Of a stretch of 33,799 bases of DNA, positions 8,951 through 17,750 are shown piece after piece. A program made the translations under genes and the position numbers. Every line of letters starts with the position of its first letter. Within the stretch, counting starts at the first letter, position 1. Under the pieces are notes generated by a model that saw nothing but the letters and a program-made list of their open reading frames with translations, did no database searches and was not told the DNA's origin. The stretch comes from Clostridia bacterium. Its GTDB lineage: Bacteria > Bacillota > Clostridia > Oscillospirales > Acutalibacteraceae. The stretch lies in assembly GCA_017938985.1 (NCBI GenBank), contig JAGBAK010000041.1:1-33799 (forward strand). Direction: 5' to 3'.

Positions 8951-9463
8951 TTGGATTTAGTACAGATAGGAAAGTTTATAGCACAACTTAGAAAGGAACA
9001 CGAACTTTCTCAGGAAAAGCTAGGCGAAATAATAGGCGTAACTAACAAAACAATATCACGTTGGGAAACAGGAACATATTTACCCTCGGCTGAAATGCTG
9101 TTATCTATGAGTAAACTATTTGATGTTAGTATTAACGAACTTTTGAGTGGAAAGAGACTAACTCAGGAAGAGTACAAAGTAGCAGCAGAAGAAAATCTTA
9201 GACAAGTCGTCAAAGCGAGTAGTTTTACTCTTAAGGAAAAAATAGCTTTTTATAAGAAAAAGTGGTTGAAAGAACATATTGCTGCTATGTGTTGTTGGGG
9301 CATAGGGATTATCACAGTTCTTGTTATGGGTATTATTTTAACCCTACCCTTTCTTGTTGCCGCCGCTATGTTGTTGCTACTGGTAGGACATGCTTGGAGA
9401 AATAATACAATTATGGCTTATGTTGAACGAAATGCATTTGACGGCACAGAAAGAAACGATTGA
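8951..9463 (+). CDS. XRE-family regulator with C-terminal membrane segment
   Basis: I choose the TTG start at 8951 because a strong GGAGGTGA ends six bases before it; the in-frame ATG at 8918 has no such site. The product has 170 residues. Residues 6-60 form a Cro/C1-type helix-turn-helix (QLRKEHELSQEKLGEIIGVT, then ISRWETGTYLPSAEML). Residues about 105-150 hold one or two hydrophobic helices, so the regulator is probably membrane-anchored. Such proteins usually repress themselves and a neighbour. Codon choice is more AT-rich than in flanking genes, which may point to transfer. Targets are unknown. Confidence 0.88.
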   Translation: MDLVQIGKFIAQLRKEHELSQEKLGEIIGVTNKTISRWETGTYLPSAEMLLSMSKLFDVSINELLSGKRLTQEEYKVAAEENLRQVVKASSFTLKEKIAFYKKKWLKEHIAAMCCWGIGIITVLVMGIILTLPFLVAAAMLLLLVGHAWRNNTIMAYVERNAFDGTERND

Positions 9464-9517
9464 CAAATTCCAATTTGTAAAACAGTCAGAAAAACTTTAA
9501 TTGGTAGGATAAACGCT

Positions 9518-10795
9518 ATGATTAACACTAACGAATACGGTTTTTTACCCGAAAACAGTGCATATAAAAACTCCGAAGCTCTTCAGAAAGCAATTGACGG
9601 CGGCGGAGAAATTGAAATCAGAGCTTCGGGCATTTATAAAATTTCCGAACAAATTGAAATCGGTGATAACACAAAGCTTGTGTTCCGTGAAGGTGTTATT
9701 CTTCAGCGTGAGGCAAGCGTGACAGGCATTAACGGCAATGCATTTATCAATAAAGGCGCTATTAACGGCGAATACAACCGAAACATCGAAATTATCGGAT
9801 TGCATCTTGAATGTAACGGCATTGAAAGCAACGACTTCGGTGTGAACAGCCGTATTGCAGGACTGCGTGCACAGGTTGCAATGATTTACGTTGAAGATCT
9901 GATAATTGACGGCTTTGAGTGCCACGGGTTGCTTGAAAAGGACTATGCAATTCAGGTCAGCGCTTTCAAAAACATTGTTCTCAACGATTTATACGTAACA
10001 GGAAACAAAGACGGTGTTCATCTTGGTTGGGGCGACGGATTTGTTATCAGAAACGGCAGGTTCCGCACGTTCGATGACCCGATTGCGCTCAACGCTTTTG
10101 ATTACGCGACCTCAAACACTCACGTGGGTTGGATTGAAAACGGAATAATCGAAAACTGTATAGATTTGGATGATAACTCAACAACAGGATTTTTCTGCAG
10201 AATTCTCGGCGGTGCCTGGTGCAGATGGTACAAAGGAATGCAGGTTCAGCACTCGGACACCGTTGCGGTTAACGGCAAAACATACCGTGTTCTGATGAAT
10301 CCGAAAGACGGAAAGCTTTACACTTCAGACACCCCGCCCTGCCACGAAAAGGGAATTGCAGAATATGACGGCATCAACTGGGTTGCCGTGCGTGATACGG
10401 AAGAACTTGACTGCGGCTGCCGCAATATCACAATACGGAATTGCACCCTTCAGAAAAAGCGCGGCACGGGAATTGCAATAAGTCTTAATTACGACACCTA
10501 TGCACGAAGTTATTACCCAGGCTGTGTGTGCACGCCTCAAAGCGGAATCACGCTTGATAACGTCGTTGTTGAAAATGACGTGGATATTCTGTTACATTCA
10601 ACTTATCCTTCGGAAAACATAACGCTTAAAAACACAGATTTCAAAAACTCAAGGCTTTGCTTTGATGCCGTACAGAAAGCGGATAATATCGTTTATCCTG
10701 AGGTTCTGATAAAAACAGAAAACGTTGTTTTCGGCAAAAATACAGTACACGCTGACCCGAAGCATCCGATAAAAATATGCCCTTTAGAGCAATAA
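9518..10795 (+). CDS. Cytosolic beta-helix protein, GH28-like
   Basis: This 425-residue protein has no signal peptide. It starts with a pectate-lyase/GH28-style segment (NSEALQKAIDGGGEIEI) and continues with the repeating hydrophobic-Asn ladder of a right-handed beta-helix. NKDG (163-166) and the pair D186-D187 in TFDDPIALN resemble the GH28 NTD and DD catalytic motifs. I do not see the GHG and RIK motifs, so the activity may differ or be lost. The ATG has only a weak site (TAGGAT), 54 bases after the XRE gene. A role in intracellular processing of an imported uronide or other sugar is inference. Confidence 0.7.
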   Translation: MINTNEYGFLPENSAYKNSEALQKAIDGGGEIEIRASGIYKISEQIEIGDNTKLVFREGVILQREASVTGINGNAFINKGAINGEYNRNIEIIGLHLECNGIESNDFGVNSRIAGLRAQVAMIYVEDLIIDGFECHGLLEKDYAIQVSAFKNIVLNDLYVTGNKDGVHLGWGDGFVIRNGRFRTFDDPIALNAFDYATSNTHVGWIENGIIENCIDLDDNSTTGFFCRILGGAWCRWYKGMQVQHSDTVAVNGKTYRVLMNPKDGKLYTSDTPPCHEKGIAEYDGINWVAVRDTEELDCGCRNITIRNCTLQKKRGTGIAISLNYDTYARSYYPGCVCTPQSGITLDNVVVENDVDILLHSTYPSENITLKNTDFKNSRLCFDAVQKADNIVYPEVLIKTENVVFGKNTVHADPKHPIKICPLEQ

Positions 10796-10798
10796 GAA

Positions 10799-10846
10799 TA
10801 AACCACCTCTTTCGGTGCTTATTTCAGCATCGGAAGGGGTGGCTTT
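10799..10846. terminator. Terminator after the GH28-like gene
   Basis: A long stem pairs CCACC-TC-TTTC, CGGTGCT (from 10803) with AGCATCG and GAAGGGGTGG (to about 10842), followed by CTTTATTGTTT. It separates the plus-strand GH28-like gene from the convergent minus-strand small genes. It is closely similar to the hairpin at 6288-6336. Confidence 0.75.
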
Positions 10847-10888
10847 ATTGTTTCAATATTGCTTTTTGAGTGTTGCTTAAGAAAAAAA

Positions 10889-11146
10889 TTATTTGTTACC
10901 CTTTGCGGCATCAATGCGTGCCTGAGCATCTGCCTGACGCTGTTTTGCCTGTGCAATCTGCTCATCACGCTCAGCCTGCATTGCTGCTTTGCGGGTTTCG
11001 GGTTTGCCCATTGCCTTTGCTTCTTCCCATTGTGCTTTTGATTCAGCCTTTGCTGCAGCAAGATTTGCCTTATCAACCTCGTGCTGTGCCTTTGCGCTTT
11101 CTTTCATATCCGAGAACGCATTCTGAAAAAACTTTTTAACTGACAC
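10889..11146 (-). CDS. Small Ala/Lys/Glu-rich coiled-coil protein
   Basis: The start is GTG at 11146, with AAAGGATG upstream overlapping the last codons of the preceding gene. The 85-residue product has a basic N-terminus (MSVKKFFQNAFSDMKESAKA) and then a highly charged helix rich in Ala, Lys, Glu and Gln up to the C-terminus. It has no hydrophobic segment or cysteine. I do not recognise a characterised family. Coupling to the two-helix membrane protein upstream suggests a shared function. The opposite-strand open frames here are shadows. Confidence 0.72.
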   Translation of the reverse strand: MSVKKFFQNAFSDMKESAKAQHEVDKANLAAAKAESKAQWEEAKAMGKPETRKAAMQAERDEQIAQAKQRQADAQARIDAAKGNK

Positions 11147-11152
11147 AACAAA

Positions 11153-11518
11153 TCATCCTTTCATTATTTCGTCGCTGAGAGCGATAATATCTTTTGCGTA
11201 CTTTTTACGGCGCGAAGCAAGTCTTTTTTTATAAATGGGATAGTTCACAATCGCCATAAGCATACCGACAACACCGATTACAATGCCGTAAACCATCGGG
11301 TTTGAAATGCCGACAATTTCACCGATGTTTGTCATAACAAGGCTCATGCCCGTGCCCATAATGATTGCAGCTATGCTTCCGAAAACGTAGGCAAAAACGT
11401 TGACAGGCTTCTTGACCTTTGCATCAAGCGCTCTGAGCTTATCAAGCTGTGTGCTTTCTGTTTCCGTGTACTGAGTTCTGATTTTGTTTACGATGAATTC
11501 TTTGTCGTTTCTGTTCAT
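11153..11518 (-). CDS. Small two-helix membrane protein of a clostridial family
   Basis: The product has 121 residues: a charged N-terminus (MNRNDKEFIVNKIRTQYTET), two membrane helices (about 42-66 and 73-95) separated by a short loop, and a basic tail (KKRLASRRKKYAKDIIALSD). I recall close relatives in many Clostridia, where databases often carry the unsupported name dihydropteridine reductase; nothing in the sequence suggests an enzyme. AAGGAG precedes the ATG. The next gene starts six bases after its stop. The function is unknown. Confidence 0.82.
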   Translation of the reverse strand: MNRNDKEFIVNKIRTQYTETESTQLDKLRALDAKVKKPVNVFAYVFGSIAAIIMGTGMSLVMTNIGEIVGISNPMVYGIVIGVVGMLMAIVNYPIYKKRLASRRKKYAKDIIALSDEIMKG

Positions 11519-11553
11519 TTTTGTTAACTCCTTTGTGTTTGATTTACAAGCTC

Positions 11554-11559
11554 ATTATA
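11554..11559 (-). promoter_or_regulatory. Probable -10 box for the small-protein pair
   Basis: A perfect TATAAT lies on the minus strand 36 bases upstream of the ATG at 11518. The best -35 (TTGAAA) would be 21 bases further up, which is long, so the promoter is only probable. Confidence 0.4.
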
Positions 11560-11631
11560 GTCACCCGTTGTTTGCAAACTTTTCAAGATTTATTTCACGG
11601 TTGTTTAAATTTTGTTAAAGTTTTGTTAGCG

Positions 11632-11677
11632 CAAAAAAGCCACACAAGCTGATTTGAAATCAACCTGTATGGCTTAT
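11632..11677 (-). terminator. Terminator of the V-ATPase operon
   Basis: On the minus strand, AAGCCATACAGGTTGATTT folds back on an almost complementary arm ending at 11637, followed by a T-run. It lies about 35 bases after the subunit K stop codon. Confidence 0.85.
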
Positions 11678-11708
11678 TTTAATACTTTATATTATGTGCA
11701 AAAACGGT

Positions 11709-12134
11709 TTAGCCGAGGGCGACCATGCTGAAAACAAGTGCGAAAAGCGCAACTGTTTCGCAAAGACCGACTACCGTGATATACTGCGAAAAGCCTTTGC
11801 CCGTTTCAGCAAGAGCATCTGCGCCTGCAGCACCTGCTTTACCCTGAACAAAAGCGGAAACCGCCATTGCAAGACCCGAAGCAATACCAAGACCGAAGAG
11901 GAACGAGGGATCTTTGTCTGCGCCTGCCATCTGCTGCATAAGAAGGAAGCCGTAGATTGTCTGTGTAAGAGGAGCACCTGCGAAAACGGTAAGAATGAAA
12001 GGTGCTGCTTTGTTGCTCATATAGCACTTTTTCCAAGCGCCGATTGAAGCCTGACCTGCAATGCCGATGCCGATTGCAGAGCCTGTTGCGGCAATACCCA
12101 TTGCCAGAGCTGTTGCTAACTGTCCAAAATTCAT
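11709..12134 (-). CDS. atpK: V-type ATPase subunit K (proteolipid ring)
   Basis: This 141-residue protein has four membrane helices arranged as two c-type hairpins. It forms the membrane rotor ring that carries ions. E126 in GLCETVALFALVF is the ion carboxylate. T57, Q58, Y61, Q97 and E126 reproduce the residues and spacing (T-Q-x2-Y; Q to E 29 apart) of the Na+ site in Enterococcus hirae NtpK as I remember it (T64, Q65, Y68, Q110, E139). I therefore infer Na+ coupling. It is the last gene of the operon, 11 bases after subunit I, with AAGGAG upstream. Confidence 0.95.
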   Translation of the reverse strand: MNFGQLATALAMGIAATGSAIGIGIAGQASIGAWKKCYMSNKAAPFILTVFAGAPLTQTIYGFLLMQQMAGADKDPSFLFGLGIASGLAMAVSAFVQGKAGAAGADALAETGKGFSQYITVVGLCETVALFALVFSMVALG

Positions 12135-12145
12135 AACTATTCTCC

Positions 12146-14040
12146 TTAACTTTCAATTTGTTCTTCAAAAGGTTTAAATTTATGACCACTCCAGGACATA
12201 TCAAGATGCGATGAAAATTCCAGAGTGTTGAGTCTGATTCCGTGAACAATAACGGACAGAACGTTCAGAATCATATTAAGTCCGTGACCGAACACAAGAA
12301 GCACGATTGCGATTATCATAAACATAAAGTTGCCGAGCAAAGGTCCTGCAAGCTCGTTAACGGTTGCGGATATTGCCGCACCGGCAAGACCTACCGCCCA
12401 GAGGCGGATATACGAAACTATGTCAGAAAAAACGTTTACGACGCCGAGAAGAACGGAAACAATGTTCTTCAGGCTTTCAAGAACAGACTTGATAACGCTT
12501 CCCTCATAGTTTGAGAATACGAAGCTCAAAACAAAGCCTGCAATAACCATAACTAGTGCAACCGTACCGACGGGGATACCGCCAAGCACAAGACCGAACG
12601 GGAACACCGAGCCGTTTACGACAAAGCTCAATACAACGTAGAAAATACCGAAAAGCTGCATTATTGAGCCGAAATCGCCAAGAATCCTGATTGACTTTCT
12701 GTTTCGCGCGGCAACCTTAAGATGTGCAACGGTAAGCTGAACAAGAGCCAGCGAGAAGCAGAAAATCTGCAGATTCTGTGCGGTTGTGAGACCGTATTCG
12801 CCGTTTGTCCAGGGCGGATACCATATTCTTTCGGAATAAACGTTTGAAATAACGGGCACAGACAATCTCTGAAGCCACACAGGCAACTGCTCGGGCGAAA
12901 GACCGAACCACGTGCAAGTGAGTGTACCCCAAACAATTGTTGAAAGTCCGAAAAGACCGACAAGCAGGAATGCGGGCGGAACTTTTTTCTTTGATACAAC
13001 CGATTTTACAATCAGCGCACCCGCAACGGCAGTTATCAGCAAACCGTAGCCGCCGTCGCCGAAGATGATGCCGAAGAAAACAAGAATAAAGCCGAGGAAC
13101 CAACCCGAAATATCATATTCAAAGTATCCGGGAACGGTGCCCAGAAAGTCAGTCAGCGGATAAATGAGGCTGACAAACTTATTGTTTTTGAGCTTGGTGG
13201 GAACGTTATCCTCTTGTGTGGGTTCTTCGGCAATAAGTCCCCAATTATTCTCTTTTGCCGCCTGCTTGAGGCTCTCAAGATTTTCTTCTTCAACGTAGCC
13301 TGTAAAGTAAGCAACCGAAACGTCTGCTTTGCCGTCAGCCGAGAGCTTTTCGTTTGCCATACCCGTTGCGTAAACCTCAAACTCAATTTCTTTTTCGCAA
13401 GCCTTGATTGCCTTTTTGATACCGTCGGCACAATCGGCAAAGGATGAAATCTCTTCATCAATTCCGCTGATACGGTTGTTTGTGCTTCCGATACACTGTT
13501 TGATTTCAGCCGTTGATTTCTGCGGCATTTCAAAGCGGAACGCCTTTATTGATTCAACGGCCTCATCTTCACCGTCAAGACCTGATCTGATTAAAACGAA
13601 TTTAACGGTTGCCTTTGTTTTCTGGAGGCTGAGCGTTCTTACATTTTCGCCAAGATTTTCATATTCGGCTTTGGGCATTTCATAAAGAGCAATGTCTATG
13701 CCCTTTTCCGCCAGTGCTGCAAGCTTTTCGGGATCAAGCTCGCCCCAACCTGAAAGGCGTTCAAGCTCGGCAGTCAAAGAAATGCGCTCTGCAAGAAGCT
13801 GCTTTTTCTCTTCACAAAGAGCAACAATCTCACGCGAAACGGCATACGCCTTTTCTGCATCAAGGCTCTTTTGCTTAACCTTTTTGTTTTTCTTATCCGA
13901 CACACTGAAAAGCGCACTTTCAAGCAGAGAAACTCTTTCTTTGAGCTCTTCAAGCTTTTTGCCCGAACCTTCAACCGATTCAATGTGAAGAATGCCGAGC
14001 TTGCGGAGCTTTCTGAGCGTTTCGGATTTTTAACTATCAT
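12146..14040 (-). CDS. atpI: V-type ATPase subunit I (membrane stator), 5' end frame-disrupted
   Basis: Subunit I (the a-subunit equivalent) anchors the stator and forms the ion half-channels. An N-terminal soluble coiled-coil half is followed by about seven membrane helices, including WFLGFILVFFGIIFGDGGYG and YIRLWAVGLAGAAISATVNE. The natural start, ATG at 14040, overlaps the subunit D stop as ATGA. That frame (MIVKNPKRS) runs off the gene. The conserved coding frame can be followed up to 14029 (LRKLRKLGILHIESVEG) but is closed by a TAA at 14030. The first in-frame alternative start is GTG at 13903 (585 residues), which would drop conserved sequence. One extra A in the A5 run (14027-14031) rejoins the frames. 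Even then about ten residues usual in the family are missing. Confidence 0.85.
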
Positions 14041-14669
14041 AATGCGTACACCTCCGTTTCTGAAGATGCATCGCCGCGTGCCGCTATTTTACGCTTTGAA
14101 ATTTTGGAGCGTACAACGGCGCTGACCTGCTGGTCAGCCATATAAATCGAAATCTTTTTGATATTCTCCTCTGTTTCGGGGATTTTGACCTTTTCAAACA
14201 GGTTGACTCTCTGCGAGGTTGCACGAAGCTCCTTTTCAAGCAGCCTTACCTGCTCATCCAACACCTCCGCCTCAAGGTCAAGCGACATTGCCTTTTCCAT
14301 ATGGTTGGCGGCAATATCGACCCAGAGCGGCGTTTCATATAAATCATAATCTCCACGGGCGAAATCCGCACCCTCATAAACGGGAATTGTTACGCCTGCA
14401 ATATTGCCGTAGCCTTTACGGATATTGCTGACGGTGATTATTCCGTCGGGGAAAGCGTCTGTTTCGCTGAAAACGGCAATCCAGGTGCTGAAACCTTTTT
14501 CAAGATCCTGCCTTGCTTTTTTTACCGTTTCGGCTTTGGCTTCAATGATGCGTATTTCGGCCTGAAGCTGCTGTTTTTTGAGTGTCAGAGTAGGCAAATA
14601 TCTCCGATACATTTTGAGGGCATCTTTTTGTATCTTTAACTCATTTTTAGTCAGTTTGATTTTTGCCAA
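14037..14669 (-). CDS. atpD: V-type ATPase subunit D (central stalk)
   Basis: This 210-residue protein has the expected length for subunit D. It has an N-terminal long helix (TKNELKIQKDALKMYRRYLP) and a C-terminal helix, the two of which form the central coiled coil that rotates in the A3B3 head. The start is TTG at 14669, with GGGGGTAAGG just upstream; no ATG fits. The gene follows subunit B by 13 bases and overlaps the start of subunit I. Confidence 0.93.
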   Translation of the reverse strand: MAKIKLTKNELKIQKDALKMYRRYLPTLTLKKQQLQAEIRIIEAKAETVKKARQDLEKGFSTWIAVFSETDAFPDGIITVSNIRKGYGNIAGVTIPVYEGADFARGDYDLYETPLWVDIAANHMEKAMSLDLEAEVLDEQVRLLEKELRATSQRVNLFEKVKIPETEENIKKISIYMADQQVSAVVRSKISKRKIAARGDASSETEVYAL

Positions 14670-14682
14670 AAACCTTACCCCC

Positions 14683-15978
14683 TTAACCTACAGGCCAGAA
14701 TTCATCTGTAAGGTCTGACTTTATACCTGTTTCATCCTTTTCGAAGCATTCTGCAAGGATTTTCCAGCCAAGGTCAAGCGCTTCTTCAAGAGAAAGGTTG
14801 ACCGACAAATCCATAAGCTCTGATTCAAAAAGCTGACCGTATTTGAGAAGCTTATCATCCCAGCGTGTCATTGCAAAGCCCATATTCTTCTTTTCGAGAG
14901 TCTCTTTGTAAGAGGAATACAAACGGATCATTGCATCCATAAGCGCACGGTGGTCCTTGCGTGTTTTGCCGTTAACGTTCTGCTTAAGACGTGAAAGCGA
15001 ACCGAAAGGCTCTATTCTGCCGCCCTTGAGGTAATACTGACCCTCTGTGATATATCCCGTGTTATCGGGAACGGGATGTGTTACGTCGTCGCCGGGCATT
15101 GTTGTTACCGCAAGAACGGTAACCGAACCTGAATCGTCAAAGTCAACAGCCTTTTCGTAACGCGAAGCAAGCTGCGAATAAAGGTCGCCGGGATAGCCGC
15201 GGTTTGAGGGAACCTGTTCCTGAGTGATGGCAATTTCTTTCATTGCATCGGCAAAGTTTGTCATATCAGTCAAAAGAACAAGAACGTCTTTGTTCTGCAA
15301 AGCAAACTGTTCCGCAACGGCAAGAGCCATATCGGGAATCATCATGCATTCAACCGTCGGGTCGGATGCAGTGTGAATGAACATAACGGTTTTGCTCAAT
15401 GCTCCGCCGTTTGAAAGTTCCTCCTTGAAATAGAGGAAGTCATCATATTTAAGACCCATACCGCCAAGAACAATTACGTCAGCTTCAGCCTGAAGAGCAA
15501 TTCTGGCAAGAAGCTTGTTATAAGGCTCACCCGAAATTGAGAAGATGGGAAGCTTCTGAGAAACAACAAGAGTGTTGAACATATCAATCATCGGGATATT
15601 TGTTCTGAGCATACGGTTTGCAAGAATACGCTTTGTGGGGTTAACGGAGGGTCCGCCGATTGTTTTCATATTATCTGTCAGTGCAGGACCTTTGTCTCTG
15701 GGTTCACCCGAACCGTTGAAGATTCTGCCAAGCAGATCCTCGCTGAAAGAAACACGCATTTCGTGACCGAGAAAACGAACCTCGTCGCCCGTTGAAATAC
15801 CCTGACCGCCTGCAAAAACCTGAAGCGAAACAAGGTCACCGTCAATTTTGTTGACTTCGGCAAGTGATTTGCCGAAACGGGTGTTTATCTGTGCAAGCTC
15901 GTGATATTTTACGCCGTCTGCTCTGACGGTAATAACGTTACCCGTAATGGATTCAATTTTATTAAAAACTTTGTTCAT
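14683..15978 (-). CDS. atpB: V-type ATPase subunit B
   Basis: Subunit B is the non-catalytic nucleotide-binding partner of A in the A3B3 head. The protein has [19 protein letters not shown] in place of a Walker A loop, and family signatures [32 protein letters not shown] and [16 protein letters not shown] choose the ATG at 15978 (431 residues) because AGGTGA lies six bases upstream, overlapping the subunit A stop codon region. A TTG at 15984 in frame is less likely. Confidence 0.97.
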   Translation of the reverse strand: MNKVFNKIESITGNVITVRADGVKYHELAQINTRFGKSLAEVNKIDGDLVSLQVFAGGQGISTGDEVRFLGHEMRVSFSEDLLGRIFNGSGEPRDKGPALTDNMKTIGGPSVNPTKRILANRMLRTNIPMIDMFNTLVVSQKLPIFSISGEPYNKLLARIALQAEADVIVLGGMGLKYDDFLYFKEELSNGGALSKTVMFIHTASDPTVECMMIPDMALAVAEQFALQNKDVLVLLTDMTNFADAMKEIAITQEQVPSNRGYPGDLYSQLASRYEKAVDFDDSGSVTVLAVTTMPGDDVTHPVPDNTGYITEGQYYLKGGRIEPFGSLSRLKQNVNGKTRKDHRALMDAMIRLYSSYKETLEKKNMGFAMTRWDDKLLKYGQLFESELMDLSVNLSLEEALDLGWKILAECFEKDETGIKSDLTDEFWPVG

Positions 15979-15980
15979 TC

Positions 15981-17750
15981 TCAATCACCTGCCTTCAATA
16001 AAAGCTCTGCTTCACGGCTTAATCTGCCGCAGCCTTCTGCGTATATTGCATCAATTTCAGCTTCAGCCTTTGCAAAGGCTTCGCTTTCAAATTCCGTATA
16101 GTTCCAGTCGATGAACTTCTGACGCATACGGTTGAAGAAGCTGCGAGCATCATCTTTATTATCAAGAGAGTATTCACTGCCGAGAACGCAAACCAGCTTG
16201 TCGGTAACGTAGCGCTGGCGTTCTTTGCCGCAGTTTGCATCAATCAAATCAAAGGAGTTCTGCTGGAGATAAACGGAGTCAAGCATTTCGGATTTAAGAT
16301 AAACAATATAGTCCGAAATGGTTGTGCCCTCTTCGCCGACAACCTTCATCATTGAGCCGATTTCGTCACCGCTTGTAAGGATATTTTTGCAGAAATCGGA
16401 TTTGTCTGCGTCTGTAACGGTTTTATATTTTGACCACGAAATAAGCGGATCGATTGCAGGATATTTTCTTGCATCGGAACGTTCACGCGAAAGACCGTGG
16501 AACGCACCGACAACTTTAAGTGTTGCCTGAGTAACGGGTTCTTCAAAGTTACCGCCTGCAGGTGAAACAGTGCCGCCGATTGTAACGGAGCCTTTGCTGC
16601 CGTCGGGAAGAAGAACGTAGCCTGCTCTTTCATAGAAAGCGGCAATATAAGATTCAAGATAAGCAGGGAAAGCTTCTTCGCCGGGAATTTCTTCAAGTCT
16701 GCCCGACATTTCACGCAGAGCCTGTGCCCAACGTGAGGTTGAATCGGCAAGAAGAAGAACGTTGAGACCCATCTGGCGGTAGTATTCGGCAAGGGTTACC
16801 GAGGTATAAACCGACGCTTCACGGGATGCAACGGGCATTGAAGAGGTGTTGCAGATGATGATTGTTCGTTCCATAAGCGAACGACCTGTTCTGGGATCTG
16901 TAAGCTCGGGGAACTCTGTTATTGTTTCAACAACCTCGCCTGCACGCTCGCCGCAGGCTGCGATAATAACGATATCAACGTCGGCATATTTTGAAGTTGT
17001 GTGCTGAAGAACGGTTTTGCCTGCACCAAAAGGACCGGGAGTACAGTAGGTTCCGCCCTTTGCGACTGGGAAGAATGAGTCGATAAGGCGAACCTTTGTT
17101 TCCATTGTTTCAACGGGAGCAAGTCTTTCTGTGTAGCACTTGACGGCTCTTTTAACGGGCCATCTGAACGACATTGAAACCGGTATCTCTCTGCCTCTTT
17201 CATCAGCAAGAACTGCAACGGTTTCGCTGACAGTGTATTCGCCCTTATCAACGATTGACTTGAGAGTATAGTTGCCGAGCAGATAGAACGGAACAAAAAT
17301 CTTGTGAGTAAAAGGTCCTTCGGGAACTGTACCTATATATTCGCCTGCACGAAGAGAATCGCCGATTTTTGCAGTGGGTGTGAATTCCCATTTCTTTTCG
17401 GCGTCAAGACCGTCGGCATAAATTCCTCTTTCAAGGAACCAGCCTGCCTGCTTTGCAAGCACGGGCAGAGGATTCTGCAAGCCGTCATAAACCTGACCGA
17501 GCAGACCCGGACCGAGCTGTGCGGAAAGCATATCACCCGTAAATTCAACGATATCACCGCACTTGATGCCGCCTGTCATTTCGTACACCTGAATCTGTGC
17601 AATATTTCCTCTGATACGGATAACCTCGCTCTTGAGCTTTGTTTCGCCAACGTTTACAAAACAAATTTCGTTCATTGAAACGTTGCCTTCAAAGCTGACG
17701 GAAACAAGGTTACCGTTAACACTTACTACCTTACCTGTATTTTCGGTCAT
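15981..17750 (-). CDS. atpA: V-type ATPase catalytic subunit A
   Basis: This 589-residue subunit hydrolyses or synthesises ATP. The Walker A loop GPFGAGKT is at 239-246, preceded by the insertion (about 110-200) that distinguishes V-type A subunits from F-type beta. [31 protein letters not shown] and [12 protein letters not shown] are further catalytic-subunit signatures. GGAGG precedes the ATG, which overlaps the stop of the DUF2764 gene as ATGA, so translation is coupled. A clear and complete gene. Confidence 0.98.
   Translation of the reverse strand: MTENTGKVVSVNGNLVSVSFEGNVSMNEICFVNVGETKLKSEVIRIRGNIAQIQVYEMTGGIKCGDIVEFTGDMLSAQLGPGLLGQVYDGLQNPLPVLAKQAGWFLERGIYADGLDAEKKWEFTPTAKIGDSLRAGEYIGTVPEGPFTHKIFVPFYLLGNYTLKSIVDKGEYTVSETVAVLADERGREIPVSMSFRWPVKRAVKCYTERLAPVETMETKVRLIDSFFPVAKGGTYCTPGPFGAGKTVLQHTTSKYADVDIVIIAACGERAGEVVETITEFPELTDPRTGRSLMERTIIICNTSSMPVASREASVYTSVTLAEYYRQMGLNVLLLADSTSRWAQALREMSGRLEEIPGEEAFPAYLESYIAAFYERAGYVLLPDGSKGSVTIGGTVSPAGGNFEEPVTQATLKVVGAFHGLSRERSDARKYPAIDPLISWSKYKTVTDADKSDFCKNILTSGDEIGSMMKVVGEEGTTISDYIVYLKSEMLDSVYLQQNSFDLIDANCGKERQRYVTDKLVCVLGSEYSLDNKDDARSFFNRMRQKFIDWNYTEFESEAFAKAEAEIDAIYAEGCGRLSREAELLLKAGD

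Noticed and set aside
9460-9488. Promoter for the GH28-like gene at TTGACA 9460
   Set aside because: A TTGACA overlaps a small palindrome (ACAAATT/AATTTGT), but no acceptable -10 lies at the right distance; read-through from the XRE promoter is simpler.
10859-11139. Plus-strand cysteine-rich open frames opposite the small coiled-coil gene
   Set aside because: They are antisense shadows of an Ala/Lys/Glu-rich gene, without ribosome sites or recognisable features.
11694-12047. Plus-strand open frame opposite subunit K
   Set aside because: It lies antisense to a well-conserved proteolipid gene and begins in its terminator region; nothing supports expression.
12146-13903. GTG at 13903 as the real start of subunit I
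   Set aside because: It would discard conserved N-terminal sequence and has no good ribosome site, while ATG 14040 has the operon-typical ATGA overlap with subunit D.
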